From positions 1 to 34,140 of the forward strand of contig BNVH01000038.1 in assembly GCA_025997955.1 (NCBI GenBank): a stretch of DNA of 34,140 bases, given 5' to 3'. Shown here piece by piece: positions 16,883 to 24,005 of this stretch (position 1 is the stretch's first letter; each line of letters opens with the position of its first letter). Under the pieces are notes generated by a model that was not told where the DNA came from, did not search any database, and saw nothing but the letters and a program-made list of their open reading frames with translations. Source of the DNA: Synergistales bacterium. Its GTDB lineage: Bacteria > Synergistota > Synergistia > Synergistales > Aminobacteriaceae. Position numbers and translations under genes: made by a program.

Positions 16883-17458
16883 ATGGCTCAGGTTGTGGAC
16901 ACCACAGATTTTTACGCGGGGCTGAAGTTCAGATGGCAAGATGGGATTTGGGAGATAGTGGAGTTTGACCACCACAAAATGGGCCGCGGCGGCGCTGTGG
17001 TGCGCACTAAACTGCGCAACGTGGAGACTGGCTCTATAGTCGAAAATTCTTTCAAGCCCGGAGAGAAATTTGAGCGTATTATATATGAAGACAAGCCGGC
17101 GCAATTCAGCTACAAAGACGGTGACAACTATGTTTTTATGGACTTGTCCACTTATGACGAGATGACCATAACGCCGGACGCCTTGGGAGACGCTACGAAA
17201 TACCTCATAGACAACATGGAGATAAATATAGAGGTATTCGAGGGTAAGATAATGGGTATAGAGCTTCCCAAGAGCGTCGTGTTGAAAGTTACGGACACGC
17301 CCCCCAGTTTCAAAGGGGATACTGTGACCGGCGGCGGTAAACCGGCCGTTTTAGAGACCGGCATTACTGTGACAGTGCCGGTTTTTGTCGAAAAGGACGA
17401 ATACGTCGTCGTGGATACGAGATCCGGGCTTTACCTTGAGCGAGCCAAAAAAGGGTAG
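16883..17458 (+). CDS. efp: Translation elongation factor P
   Basis: This 191-residue protein has the full three-domain EF-P length and relieves ribosome stalling at polyproline. KOW-like domain I begins VDTTDFYAGLKFRWQDG, and the OB domains follow with DNYVFMDLSTYDE and the C-terminal VDTRSGLYLERA. The loop that reaches the peptidyl-transferase centre reads HHKMGRGGAVVRTKL. The tip residue equivalent to E. coli K34 is Arg (R35), and the usual Pro of PGKG is Met33. AGGAAGGAG lies upstream of ATG 16883. It follows pilQ by 34 bases with no terminator, so it may share its transcript. No epmA/B or earP gene is in view. Confidence 0.95.
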   Translation: MAQVVDTTDFYAGLKFRWQDGIWEIVEFDHHKMGRGGAVVRTKLRNVETGSIVENSFKPGEKFERIIYEDKPAQFSYKDGDNYVFMDLSTYDEMTITPDALGDATKYLIDNMEINIEVFEGKIMGIELPKSVVLKVTDTPPSFKGDTVTGGGKPAVLETGITVTVPVFVEKDEYVVVDTRSGLYLERAKKG

Positions 17459-17506
17459 CGATTAGCCGTAAATAATCCTTAAAATTCAAGACAGGAGGCG
17501 GAAGTT

Positions 17507-17956
17507 TTGAACTCTAAAGAACATGTGGCGTATCTCAGAGGGCTTGTTGATTTTATGCCCAAAGAAGAAAGGGAGACCAAAATTTACTCCGCCATCGTTG
17601 AGGCTCTAAACGCTTTCGCGGCCGATTTGGAGGAGCAATCTAAGCGAATAGAACAGCAGCGCGAGGACTACGAAACCCTTGAAGAGGACTTGAATGACCT
17701 TCAAGACTCGCTTTTTGACCTTCAAGAGGAATTGGAGTCCGACTCGGACGACTATGACGACGAAAGCGATAACGGCTTTGACTTCGAGGGCGACGATGTG
17801 GATATAGATATAGGAAGCGCTTCTATAGCTGAAAGTTATATATCCGCGGCCTGTCCGGCTTGTTCTTATTCTTTTTACTACAAGCACGAGGATGGAAAAG
17901 ATAAAGAAAATCTTGTCTGTCCTCGGTGCGGAGAGGAATTTGGGCGCGTTATTTAA
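17507..17956 (+). CDS. CD1247-like coiled-coil, acidic, zinc-ribbon protein
   Basis: This 149-residue protein has three parts. The N-terminal helical segment (HVAYLRGLVDFMPKEE) resembles the N-terminal domain of CD1247-type proteins of anaerobic Firmicutes. A coiled-coil (about 40-82) and a very acidic stretch rich in Asp, Glu and Ser (about 80-108) follow. The C-terminal zinc ribbon has two Cys pairs (CPAC and CPRC, about 25 apart). The family has no firmly known function. TTG 17507 is the start, with AGGAGG about 8 bases upstream. Its position between efp and asp23 recurs in related gene orders as far as I recall. Confidence 0.6.
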   Translation: MNSKEHVAYLRGLVDFMPKEERETKIYSAIVEALNAFAADLEEQSKRIEQQREDYETLEEDLNDLQDSLFDLQEELESDSDDYDDESDNGFDFEGDDVDIDIGSASIAESYISAACPACSYSFYYKHEDGKDKENLVCPRCGEEFGRVI

Positions 17957-18009
17957 CAAGCCCGCAATTTTGGGTCCTGTGTCAGGAGTACATTTCAGGG
18001 GGGAAAAAA

Positions 18010-18468
18010 ATGGAGCAGGAGTATATTGAGAAGGACGCCGTTTCTTCTGGACAAGCAGGAGAGAGTCAATTTGAGGGAAACATTCATATATCCGAGGACG
18101 TCATCATTGAGTTGGCAAAGAAGACAATCCTTGGAATCCCCAACATTCAGCCGGCCAATATGGGCATAGCGTCCAAGTTTGGCATAGGACGCAAGGCCGG
18201 CGACAGTATTCGCGTGTCGGTAGAGGAAGGGAAAATTCCGGCTATGGTGGTTGATGCCTATGTTCTTGTCAAGTATGGACAGCGCATCCCCGATTTGGCG
18301 TGGGACGTTCAGGAGAAGATCAAAGTAAACCTTGAGCGTTACACCGGATATACCGTCACTGCCGTGAACATCAATGTGCAGGGGATATACGCTGAGGAAA
18401 ACGAGTCTCTTAAGTCCTCGCAGGATAGTCTCGAAGCGGAGGCTTCCACGAACGACGAGGAGGAATAA
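18010..18468 (+). CDS. Asp23/Gls24 family envelope stress response protein
   Basis: This 152-residue protein matches the Asp23 (DUF322) domain: GNIHISEDVIIELAKKTIL, IRVSVEEGKIPAMVVDAYVLVKYGQRIPDLAWDVQEKIK, ending in TAVNINVQGIY. In Firmicutes Asp23 proteins associate with the membrane through AmaP and affect envelope stress and, near nusB, are commonly found as a housekeeping copy. I chose ATG 18010 because GGGGGGA lies directly upstream, dropping 28 in-frame codons. The last 20 residues are acidic and Ser-rich. The next gene encodes a membrane protein that could be its anchor (inference). Confidence 0.85.
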   Translation: MEQEYIEKDAVSSGQAGESQFEGNIHISEDVIIELAKKTILGIPNIQPANMGIASKFGIGRKAGDSIRVSVEEGKIPAMVVDAYVLVKYGQRIPDLAWDVQEKIKVNLERYTGYTVTAVNINVQGIYAEENESLKSSQDSLEAEASTNDEEE

Positions 18469-18474
18469 AACCCC

Positions 18475-18963
18475 TTGGGAGTGATTGAATTGTATTTTCT
18501 TTGGAAACTTACCCCTCATGGCAGTATAAGAATTTCTCGCGGCGGGCTTTCGTGTTTCGTTGAGCGTATCTTGCCTGAAAAGTCACAGTGTCGCGGACTG
18601 TCGTTTGAAGTCGGTGAAACGCCTTCTATGACGGTGGTTTTGATATCCGACGGGTTGGACAAATCAGGTATTGAGGAGAAAATATCCGCGCTATCCGCGC
18701 CACTTGGTTTCAAAGTTCATGTCGTATGGGCGGAGGGCGGTCTTCCTGGCTCAGAATTTTGTGAGACGCTGTCCTCGCTCGCTTATAATCCTTGGGCTTG
18801 GATGTTTTTGTCCGTGGCTGTTTCACTTGCTCTGATGACGGGATTGAAAGAGCTTTTCTGGACTTTTTTCTGGGGAACAGCCGCTTGGTTTGTCTCTAAG
18901 TTCCTGATAGCTTTTGCGGCCCGAAAAAAAGCGCGCGCCTTTTTGTCCGCCGCGCGGAGGTAA
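18475..18963 (+). CDS. Unknown protein with two C-terminal membrane helices
   Basis: I do not recognise this 162-residue protein. The N-terminal two thirds (to about residue 100) appear soluble and of alpha/beta type, including TVVLISDGLDKSGIEEKISA. The C-terminus has two hydrophobic helices (about 106-125 and 127-147), the second rich in Trp and Phe, then a basic tail (ARKKARAF). TTG 18475 is 11 bases after AGGAGG and 6 bases after the asp23 stop; GTG 18481 is possible. Its fixed place between asp23 and nusB suggests an envelope role. It does not look like AmaP, whose membrane helices are N-terminal. Confidence 0.6.
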   Translation: MGVIELYFLWKLTPHGSIRISRGGLSCFVERILPEKSQCRGLSFEVGETPSMTVVLISDGLDKSGIEEKISALSAPLGFKVHVVWAEGGLPGSEFCETLSSLAYNPWAWMFLSVAVSLALMTGLKELFWTFFWGTAAWFVSKFLIAFAARKKARAFLSAARR

Positions 18964-18972
18964 TCTTTAATA

Positions 18973-19473
18973 TTGCCGGAGTCTCAGAAGCCGCGGAGTT
19001 CGCAGGACTTTTATAGTTCGTCGCATCACCTGTCGCGCCACCGCGCAAGGGAGCTGACGGTACAGTTTCTTTACGCTATGGAGACTGGGCCGTCTCGTGA
19101 TGTGGAAAGTCGCCTCGCCATTTTTTTATCTGAGGACGGCTTTGCCGCTCCCGATGTTGCGGACGCGGATACGAGGGAGTATTTGTCTTTTCTTGTGAGA
19201 GGCATTTGGGCAAAGCGAGTGGAGATAGAAAATAGCTTGCGAGTGAACGTCACAGGGTGGCGACCTGAACGCATGGTCGCCGTCGATAGGGCCATCTTGA
19301 AATTAGCTTTTTTTGAGGGATTTTTAGATAAAATAGTTCCTGTGGCCGTGGCTATCTCTGAAGCTGTGGAGTTGGCCAAGGAGTTTGGCACTGACGACTC
19401 ACCGAGATTTGTGAACGGTGTCCTCGGAAAAATAGCTCGCTTGTTTGAAAAAGAAGAAAAAAATGAGGAATAA
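18973..19473 (+). CDS. nusB: Transcription antitermination factor NusB
   Basis: This 166-residue all-helical protein is NusB, which with NusE binds boxA in rRNA leader transcripts. It shows SRHRARELTVQFLYAMETG near the N-terminus, WRPERMVAVDRAILKLAFFE in the middle and the C-terminal VAISEAVELAKEFGTDDSPRFVNGVLGKI region, all family-typical. An extra N-terminal extension of about 20 Ser-rich residues precedes the core. TTG 18973 is the start, with GGAGGT about 11 bases upstream at the end of the previous gene. Confidence 0.93.
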   Translation: MPESQKPRSSQDFYSSSHHLSRHRARELTVQFLYAMETGPSRDVESRLAIFLSEDGFAAPDVADADTREYLSFLVRGIWAKRVEIENSLRVNVTGWRPERMVAVDRAILKLAFFEGFLDKIVPVAVAISEAVELAKEFGTDDSPRFVNGVLGKIARLFEKEEKNEE

Positions 19474-19478
19474 AGAAA

Positions 19479-20687
19479 ATGCAGCTGAGCCTCCCTCGCT
19501 CTCAACTGACCGTTGACGAGCTGAATTTTTATATACAGGGGCTTTTCACCTCGGACGCGTCGTTGAAATCGCTTGTTGTGTTCGGCGAAATATCCGAACT
19601 GAAAAGACATACGAGCGGCCATTGCTACTTCACTCTTTTGGGTGATGAAAGCAGGGTCGCTTGTGCTCTTTTTAAGCAGTATGCCGGTTTTGTGCCGCGG
19701 TGGCCGAAAAACGGAGATAAGGTCTTGGCCGAGGGCAGCGTGGGCGTTTATCCTCAAAGAGGAGTCTATCAGCTGTACGCTAGGCGTCTCATCCCGGCCG
19801 GCATAGGCGCCATAGAGCGTTCGCGTCAAGAGCTCAAAGAGCGGCTCGAAAAAGAGGGCGTCTTCGCGCCGGAGCTAAAGCGTTCACTCCCTTTATATCC
19901 GGCTCGCGTGGCTCTGATTACGTCGGCGACGAGCGCCGCCGTCTGGGACGTTATCAAAGTGGCGAGGCGCCGCTACCCGGCCTGCTCTATAATCGTAGTG
20001 GGTACGCAGGTGCAGGGCGCTGACGCTCCGGACGAAATAGTGAGAGCAATATCGCGCGTATCGCTCATTCCAAACCTCGACTGCGTTATCATAGCGCGCG
20101 GCGGCGGAAGCCGCGAGGATCTCGTCCCTTTTGACGACGAGCGCGTCGTGAGAGCCGTGCGCTCCTGCCCTGTACCGGTGGTAAGCGGAGTCGGGCATGA
20201 CGTTGACGCCTCGCTTTGCGACTTGGCCGCCGACGTGAGGGCGTCCACTCCCTCCGCCGCGGCGGAGATTGTTTTCCCCAATCAGGCCGATATTCTGCTT
20301 CAGCTTGAGGGCGTCGCCGAACATATGAAGAGCTGCGTGAGCGACCGGATAGCGGACTCCCGTCTGCGCCTCAGCTACGCCGCGTCGTCTCTTCTTCGTG
20401 GCGCGCAAAGAAAAATCACGGACGGCTCGACATCTCTTGACGCGGCCTATGGACGGCTTCGTTCGGCTATGGATATGCATATCATGGAAGCCGGCGGGGC
20501 TTTGGCCGTCCGCGCGGCCTCTCTTGACGCGTTATCTCCTTTGTCCGCGCTATCGCGCGGCTTTGCCGTGTGCGAGACAGGAGGCGAGAGGGTCACGTCG
20601 GCGCGCGTTCTCCATAGGGGCGAGCATGTAGACGTTCGTTTTATCGACGGCCGCGCCGGGGTAGTTGTAGAGATAGTCGAGAATTGA
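19479..20687 (+). CDS. xseA: Exodeoxyribonuclease VII large subunit
   Basis: This 402-residue protein is the large subunit of the single-strand-specific exonuclease VII. The N-terminal OB domain contains RHTSGHCYFTLLGDESRVAC. The catalytic domain has PARVALITSATSAA, IIARGGGSREDLVPFDDE and SGVGHDVDASLCDLAADVRA with STPSAAAE after it. The C-terminal coiled region is shorter than in E. coli (456 residues). ATG 19479 follows nusB by 5 bases. The small subunit gene xseB, usually next, is not downstream; mazG follows. XseB may be elsewhere or too short or divergent to see. Confidence 0.95.
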   Translation: MQLSLPRSQLTVDELNFYIQGLFTSDASLKSLVVFGEISELKRHTSGHCYFTLLGDESRVACALFKQYAGFVPRWPKNGDKVLAEGSVGVYPQRGVYQLYARRLIPAGIGAIERSRQELKERLEKEGVFAPELKRSLPLYPARVALITSATSAAVWDVIKVARRRYPACSIIVVGTQVQGADAPDEIVRAISRVSLIPNLDCVIIARGGGSREDLVPFDDERVVRAVRSCPVPVVSGVGHDVDASLCDLAADVRASTPSAAAEIVFPNQADILLQLEGVAEHMKSCVSDRIADSRLRLSYAASSLLRGAQRKITDGSTSLDAAYGRLRSAMDMHIMEAGGALAVRAASLDALSPLSALSRGFAVCETGGERVTSARVLHRGEHVDVRFIDGRAGVVVEIVEN

Positions 20688-20751
20688 TGTATAATTAGGG
20701 AAAATTATAAAAAAATTCGCGAAAAAGAATTTGCCAAGGGAGCAAAAGCGC

Positions 20752-21576
20752 GTGAGCGAAAAATTTGATGAATTGCTTTCTATAATGGAACGGCTTAGGG
20801 CGCCGGGCGGCTGCCCCTGGGACAGAGAGCAAAAAATGACGAGTCTTCGCCCCTACATAGTGGAAGAGGCCTACGAGCTTACGGACGCAATATCTAACAA
20901 GGAGCCAAAAGACATAGCGGAAGAGGCGGGAGACCTCTTGCTTCAGGTGGTGTTTCTCGCGTCCATAGCGAAAGAGGACGGGCTTTTCGGCATAGACGAC
21001 GTCATAACGGCGATAAATGACAAGCTCGTTCGCCGTCACCCTCACGTTTTTGGGGAAGAAGCGGCGGAGGACAGCGCGGCCGTCATCCGAAACTGGGAGC
21101 GAATCAAGAAAGAAGAGCGCAAGAGCGATAAGGGCGAGAAAGACAGCCGGGAGACTTCTGTTTTGGCCGGCGTCCCCAAAGGTTTGCCGCCTCTTGCCAA
21201 GGCTCACAGAATCCAGGGCAAGGCGGCTCACGTCGGCTTTGACTGGCCAAAGGACGATACCGCGCCGCTCTTTAGCAAGCTGAACGAGGAAGTGGCGGAA
21301 CTGCGCGAGGCCGTGGAGTCTGGCAGCTCTGACTCTATGGAGGACGAGCTCGGAGACGTGCTTTTTATGGCGGTGAACTTGGCGCGGCATATAAAAGTTG
21401 ACCCGGATACCGCGCTTTCCCGCGCTTGCGGCAAGTTCTCGGCGCGTTTTCACAGAGTCGAGAGCATGGCCGCCGACGCGGGGATACGTTTGGACGAATG
21501 CCCTCTTTCTGAGTTGGATGAATTGTGGAACAGGGCTAAAATCGAAATAAAAGCAAAATCACAGGAGGATAAATAA
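20752..21576 (+). CDS. mazG: Nucleoside triphosphate pyrophosphohydrolase MazG
   Basis: This 274-residue protein is a two-domain MazG, hydrolysing NTPs or dNTPs to monophosphates and pyrophosphate. Domain 1 has LRAPGGCPWDREQKMTSLRP and the metal-binding EEAYELTDAI and EEAGDLLLQVVF helices. Domain 2 has KLNEEVAELREA and EDELGDVLFMAVNLARH, the second EExxE/ExxD set. I chose GTG 20752 because GGGAG lies 9 bases upstream; TTG 20731 would add seven codons and lacks a site. Its stop overlaps the next start by one base. The ending LDELWNRAKIE is typical. Confidence 0.94.
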   Translation: MSEKFDELLSIMERLRAPGGCPWDREQKMTSLRPYIVEEAYELTDAISNKEPKDIAEEAGDLLLQVVFLASIAKEDGLFGIDDVITAINDKLVRRHPHVFGEEAAEDSAAVIRNWERIKKEERKSDKGEKDSRETSVLAGVPKGLPPLAKAHRIQGKAAHVGFDWPKDDTAPLFSKLNEEVAELREAVESGSSDSMEDELGDVLFMAVNLARHIKVDPDTALSRACGKFSARFHRVESMAADAGIRLDECPLSELDELWNRAKIEIKAKSQEDK

Positions 21577-22991
21577 TGTCGAACACAACCGAAGGAACCA
21601 AGCGCCCAGCAAAAATCACGGAGACAGCCCTCAGAGACGCGCATCAGTCTCTTTTCGCCACACGTATGCGCACCTCTGACATGACGCCGATTCTTGAGCA
21701 GATGGACTCAGCCGGCTATTACGCCCTTGAGATGTGGGGCGGGGCTACGTTTGACAGTTGCATGAGGTTTTTGGACGAGGACCCCTGGGAGAGGCTCCGA
21801 ATCATCCGAAAGCACGTCAAAAAAGCCAAGCTCCAGATGCTTTTGCGCGGGCAGAACTTGGTGGGGTACCGTCACTACGCCGACGATACGGTGCGCGAGT
21901 TCGTCAAGTACGCCGTCGGAAACGGCATTGATATTATACGCGTGTTCGACGCGCTCAACGACCTCCGCAATATGGAGATAGCCGCCGACCAGATTAAAAA
22001 AGAGGGAGCGCATCTTCAGATGTGCATATCCTACACTCTCTCGCCCGTCCATACGTTGGACGCTTTCTCTCAGATGGCCTATGACATGAAGAAAATGGGC
22101 GCGGACTCCATCGCCATCAAGGACATGGCCGGACTTCTGAACCCCATCGACTGCGTAAAATTAGTAAAGGCCATTAAAGAAAAAACCGGCCTTCCCATTG
22201 AGCTTCACTCTCACTACACCACAGGTCTCGCGTCCATGACGTACTACGCGGGCCTTGAAGCTGGCGCGGACATAGTGGACACCGCCATTTCGCCCCTTTC
22301 TATGGGGACAAGCCAGCCGCCCACCGAGTCACTTGTCGCGGCGCTGTCTGGAGGGGACTTGGACACCGGCATAAAGCTCGAAGACCTCATCCCCGTGGCT
22401 GAGCACTTCAAAAAGGTACGCGAAAAATACAGCAAGCTCATAGCCGATATAGGCGGAGTAGACGTCAATATCCTCCGCTATCAGGTGCCGGGAGGCATGT
22501 ACTCAAACCTCGTCAACCAGCTCAAGGAGCAGAACGCCCTCGATAAGTTGGAGGCCGTCTTGAACGAAATCCCAGTTGTGCGCAAGGCTATGGGCTACCC
22601 TCCGTTGGTCACGCCTACAAGCCAGATAGTCGGCACTCAGGCCACTATGAACATCCTTACGGGTCAGCGCTGGAAAGTCGTTCCAAAAGAAGTGAAGCAG
22701 TATTTCCTCGGCTACTACGGCACGGCGCCGGCGCCGCTTGACCCCGACGTGCAAAAGATAGCCATAGGGAACGAGACGCCCATAACCTGCCGTCCCGGCG
22801 AGATACTCGCGCCTGAGATGGAGCAGGCCAGAAAAGACGCCGAGGCTTGGTCGCTCCAGCCGGAGGACGCTATGACTTGGATTATGTTCCCGCAGGTGGC
22901 GAAAGATTTCTTGCCGAAGAAGTACGCGAAGGCCAACAAGAGAGATGTCGGTCTTGGAGAATTGACGGACGGGGTGGCGTACTCGGTCTGA
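21576..22991 (+). CDS. oadA: Pyruvate carboxylase subunit B / oxaloacetate decarboxylase alpha-type carboxyltransferase, no biotin domain
   Basis: This 471-residue protein is the carboxyltransferase of the OadA/PycB/5S family, moving CO2 between carboxybiotin and pyruvate or oxaloacetate. The TIM-barrel shows ETALRDAHQSLFATRMRT (metal-ligand Asp and catalytic Arg region), ADSIAIKDMAGLLNP with the expected carbamylated Lys, and the metal-binding HSHYTTG. The conserved PASTOR-like C-terminal region is present (VPGGMYSNLVNQLKEQ), but the sequence stops without a biotinyl domain or AMKM motif, so a separate biotin carrier must exist. No such gene is in the window. Decarboxylase, pyruvate carboxylase and transcarboxylase roles cannot be separated from sequence alone. 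Confidence 0.9.
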   Translation: MSNTTEGTKRPAKITETALRDAHQSLFATRMRTSDMTPILEQMDSAGYYALEMWGGATFDSCMRFLDEDPWERLRIIRKHVKKAKLQMLLRGQNLVGYRHYADDTVREFVKYAVGNGIDIIRVFDALNDLRNMEIAADQIKKEGAHLQMCISYTLSPVHTLDAFSQMAYDMKKMGADSIAIKDMAGLLNPIDCVKLVKAIKEKTGLPIELHSHYTTGLASMTYYAGLEAGADIVDTAISPLSMGTSQPPTESLVAALSGGDLDTGIKLEDLIPVAEHFKKVREKYSKLIADIGGVDVNILRYQVPGGMYSNLVNQLKEQNALDKLEAVLNEIPVVRKAMGYPPLVTPTSQIVGTQATMNILTGQRWKVVPKEVKQYFLGYYGTAPAPLDPDVQKIAIGNETPITCRPGEILAPEMEQARKDAEAWSLQPEDAMTWIMFPQVAKDFLPKKYAKANKRDVGLGELTDGVAYSV

Positions 22992-22992
22992 T

Positions 22993-24000
22993 ATGGGCGC
23001 GGATAAGGGTCGTTTTTACTCGGAGGTAGTCGAGGTAATCGGAGAGAGCGCTATGTCGCGCCTCTCCGGTGTGAACGACGAAAACATTGAGGCCATTCAG
23101 GACAGATTCCCGGTCAACTTGGCGGCTAAGGGCTGCGATATTCATATCAGCGGCCCGGACGAGGCTCCTGTGCTGATGGTGAGAGATTTGTTGCTTCAGC
23201 TTTCGTCGGTGGCCGCCAAGGGTCATGACATTTACGCCGCCGACGTGCGCAGGGCGATGGACGCGCTCGCCGAGGGCAAGGAACCTCGCTTGGAGGCGCT
23301 TTTTACCGAGGTTATCTGCGTGACGGCCAAGGGGAAGCCCATAAGAGCCAAAACAGCCGGGCAGCGCGCATATGTGAGCGCTATAAAGAACAACGACATT
23401 CTCTTTGCCGTGGGCCCCGCCGGAACCGGAAAGACGTATTTGGCCGTGTGTCACGCCGTGTCCATGCTTAAATCAGGCGAAGTGGGGCGTGTCGTGCTCG
23501 TGCGGCCGGCTGTCGAGGCTGGGGAGAGCTTGGGTTTTCTCCCAGGGGACCTGCGCGAAAAGGTGGAGCCTTATGTGAGGCCGCTTTATGACGCCTTTTA
23601 CGATCTCTTGACGCCTGAGCGCTTCGCTCGCTATATAGACAAGGGCGTCATTGAGATAGCCCCGCTCGCTTATATGAGAGGACGCACGCTCAACGAGAGT
23701 TTTATCATTCTCGACGAAGCTCAGAACACGACGCCTGAGCAGATGAAGATGTTTTTGACGCGTCTTGGGTTTGGCTCTAAAGCCGTTGTGACGGGCGACG
23801 TCACACAGATAGATTTGCCTATAGGCAAGGAGTCGGGTCTGAACGTCGTGCGCTCTATTTTGCAGGGTATCAAAGGAATAGATTTTTTTGACCTCACTCA
23901 CTCGGATATAGTGCGCCATGAAATTGTCCAGAAAGTGGTGAAGGCTTACGAGCGTTATGAAAATATCAGGCAAACTAATCAAAATAAACAAAACGGATAA
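22993..24000 (+). CDS. phoH: PhoH-family ATPase (PhoH/PhoL, YbeZ)
   Basis: This 335-residue protein is a PhoH/YbeZ-type P-loop NTPase, linked in many bacteria with YbeY in rRNA maturation and RNA quality control. The Walker A motif is GPAGTGKT (141-148), Walker B is FIILDEAQN with D241-E242, and VVTGDVTQIDLP and FFDLTHSDIVRH follow, all standard. ATG 22993 comes right after the oadA stop. ybeY lies two genes downstream with pgpH between them, the usual Firmicutes-like order phoH-pgpH-ybeY, which supports the call. Confidence 0.95.
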   Translation: MGADKGRFYSEVVEVIGESAMSRLSGVNDENIEAIQDRFPVNLAAKGCDIHISGPDEAPVLMVRDLLLQLSSVAAKGHDIYAADVRRAMDALAEGKEPRLEALFTEVICVTAKGKPIRAKTAGQRAYVSAIKNNDILFAVGPAGTGKTYLAVCHAVSMLKSGEVGRVVLVRPAVEAGESLGFLPGDLREKVEPYVRPLYDAFYDLLTPERFARYIDKGVIEIAPLAYMRGRTLNESFIILDEAQNTTPEQMKMFLTRLGFGSKAVVTGDVTQIDLPIGKESGLNVVRSILQGIKGIDFFDLTHSDIVRHEIVQKVVKAYERYENIRQTNQNKQNG

Positions 24001-24005
24001 TCAAA

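Noticed and set aside
20665..20695. Internal promoter before mazG (TTGTAG, TATAAT)
   Set aside because: The -10 hexamer is perfect but the spacer is 19 bases with a poor -35, and it lies within the end of xseA. Too weak to list.
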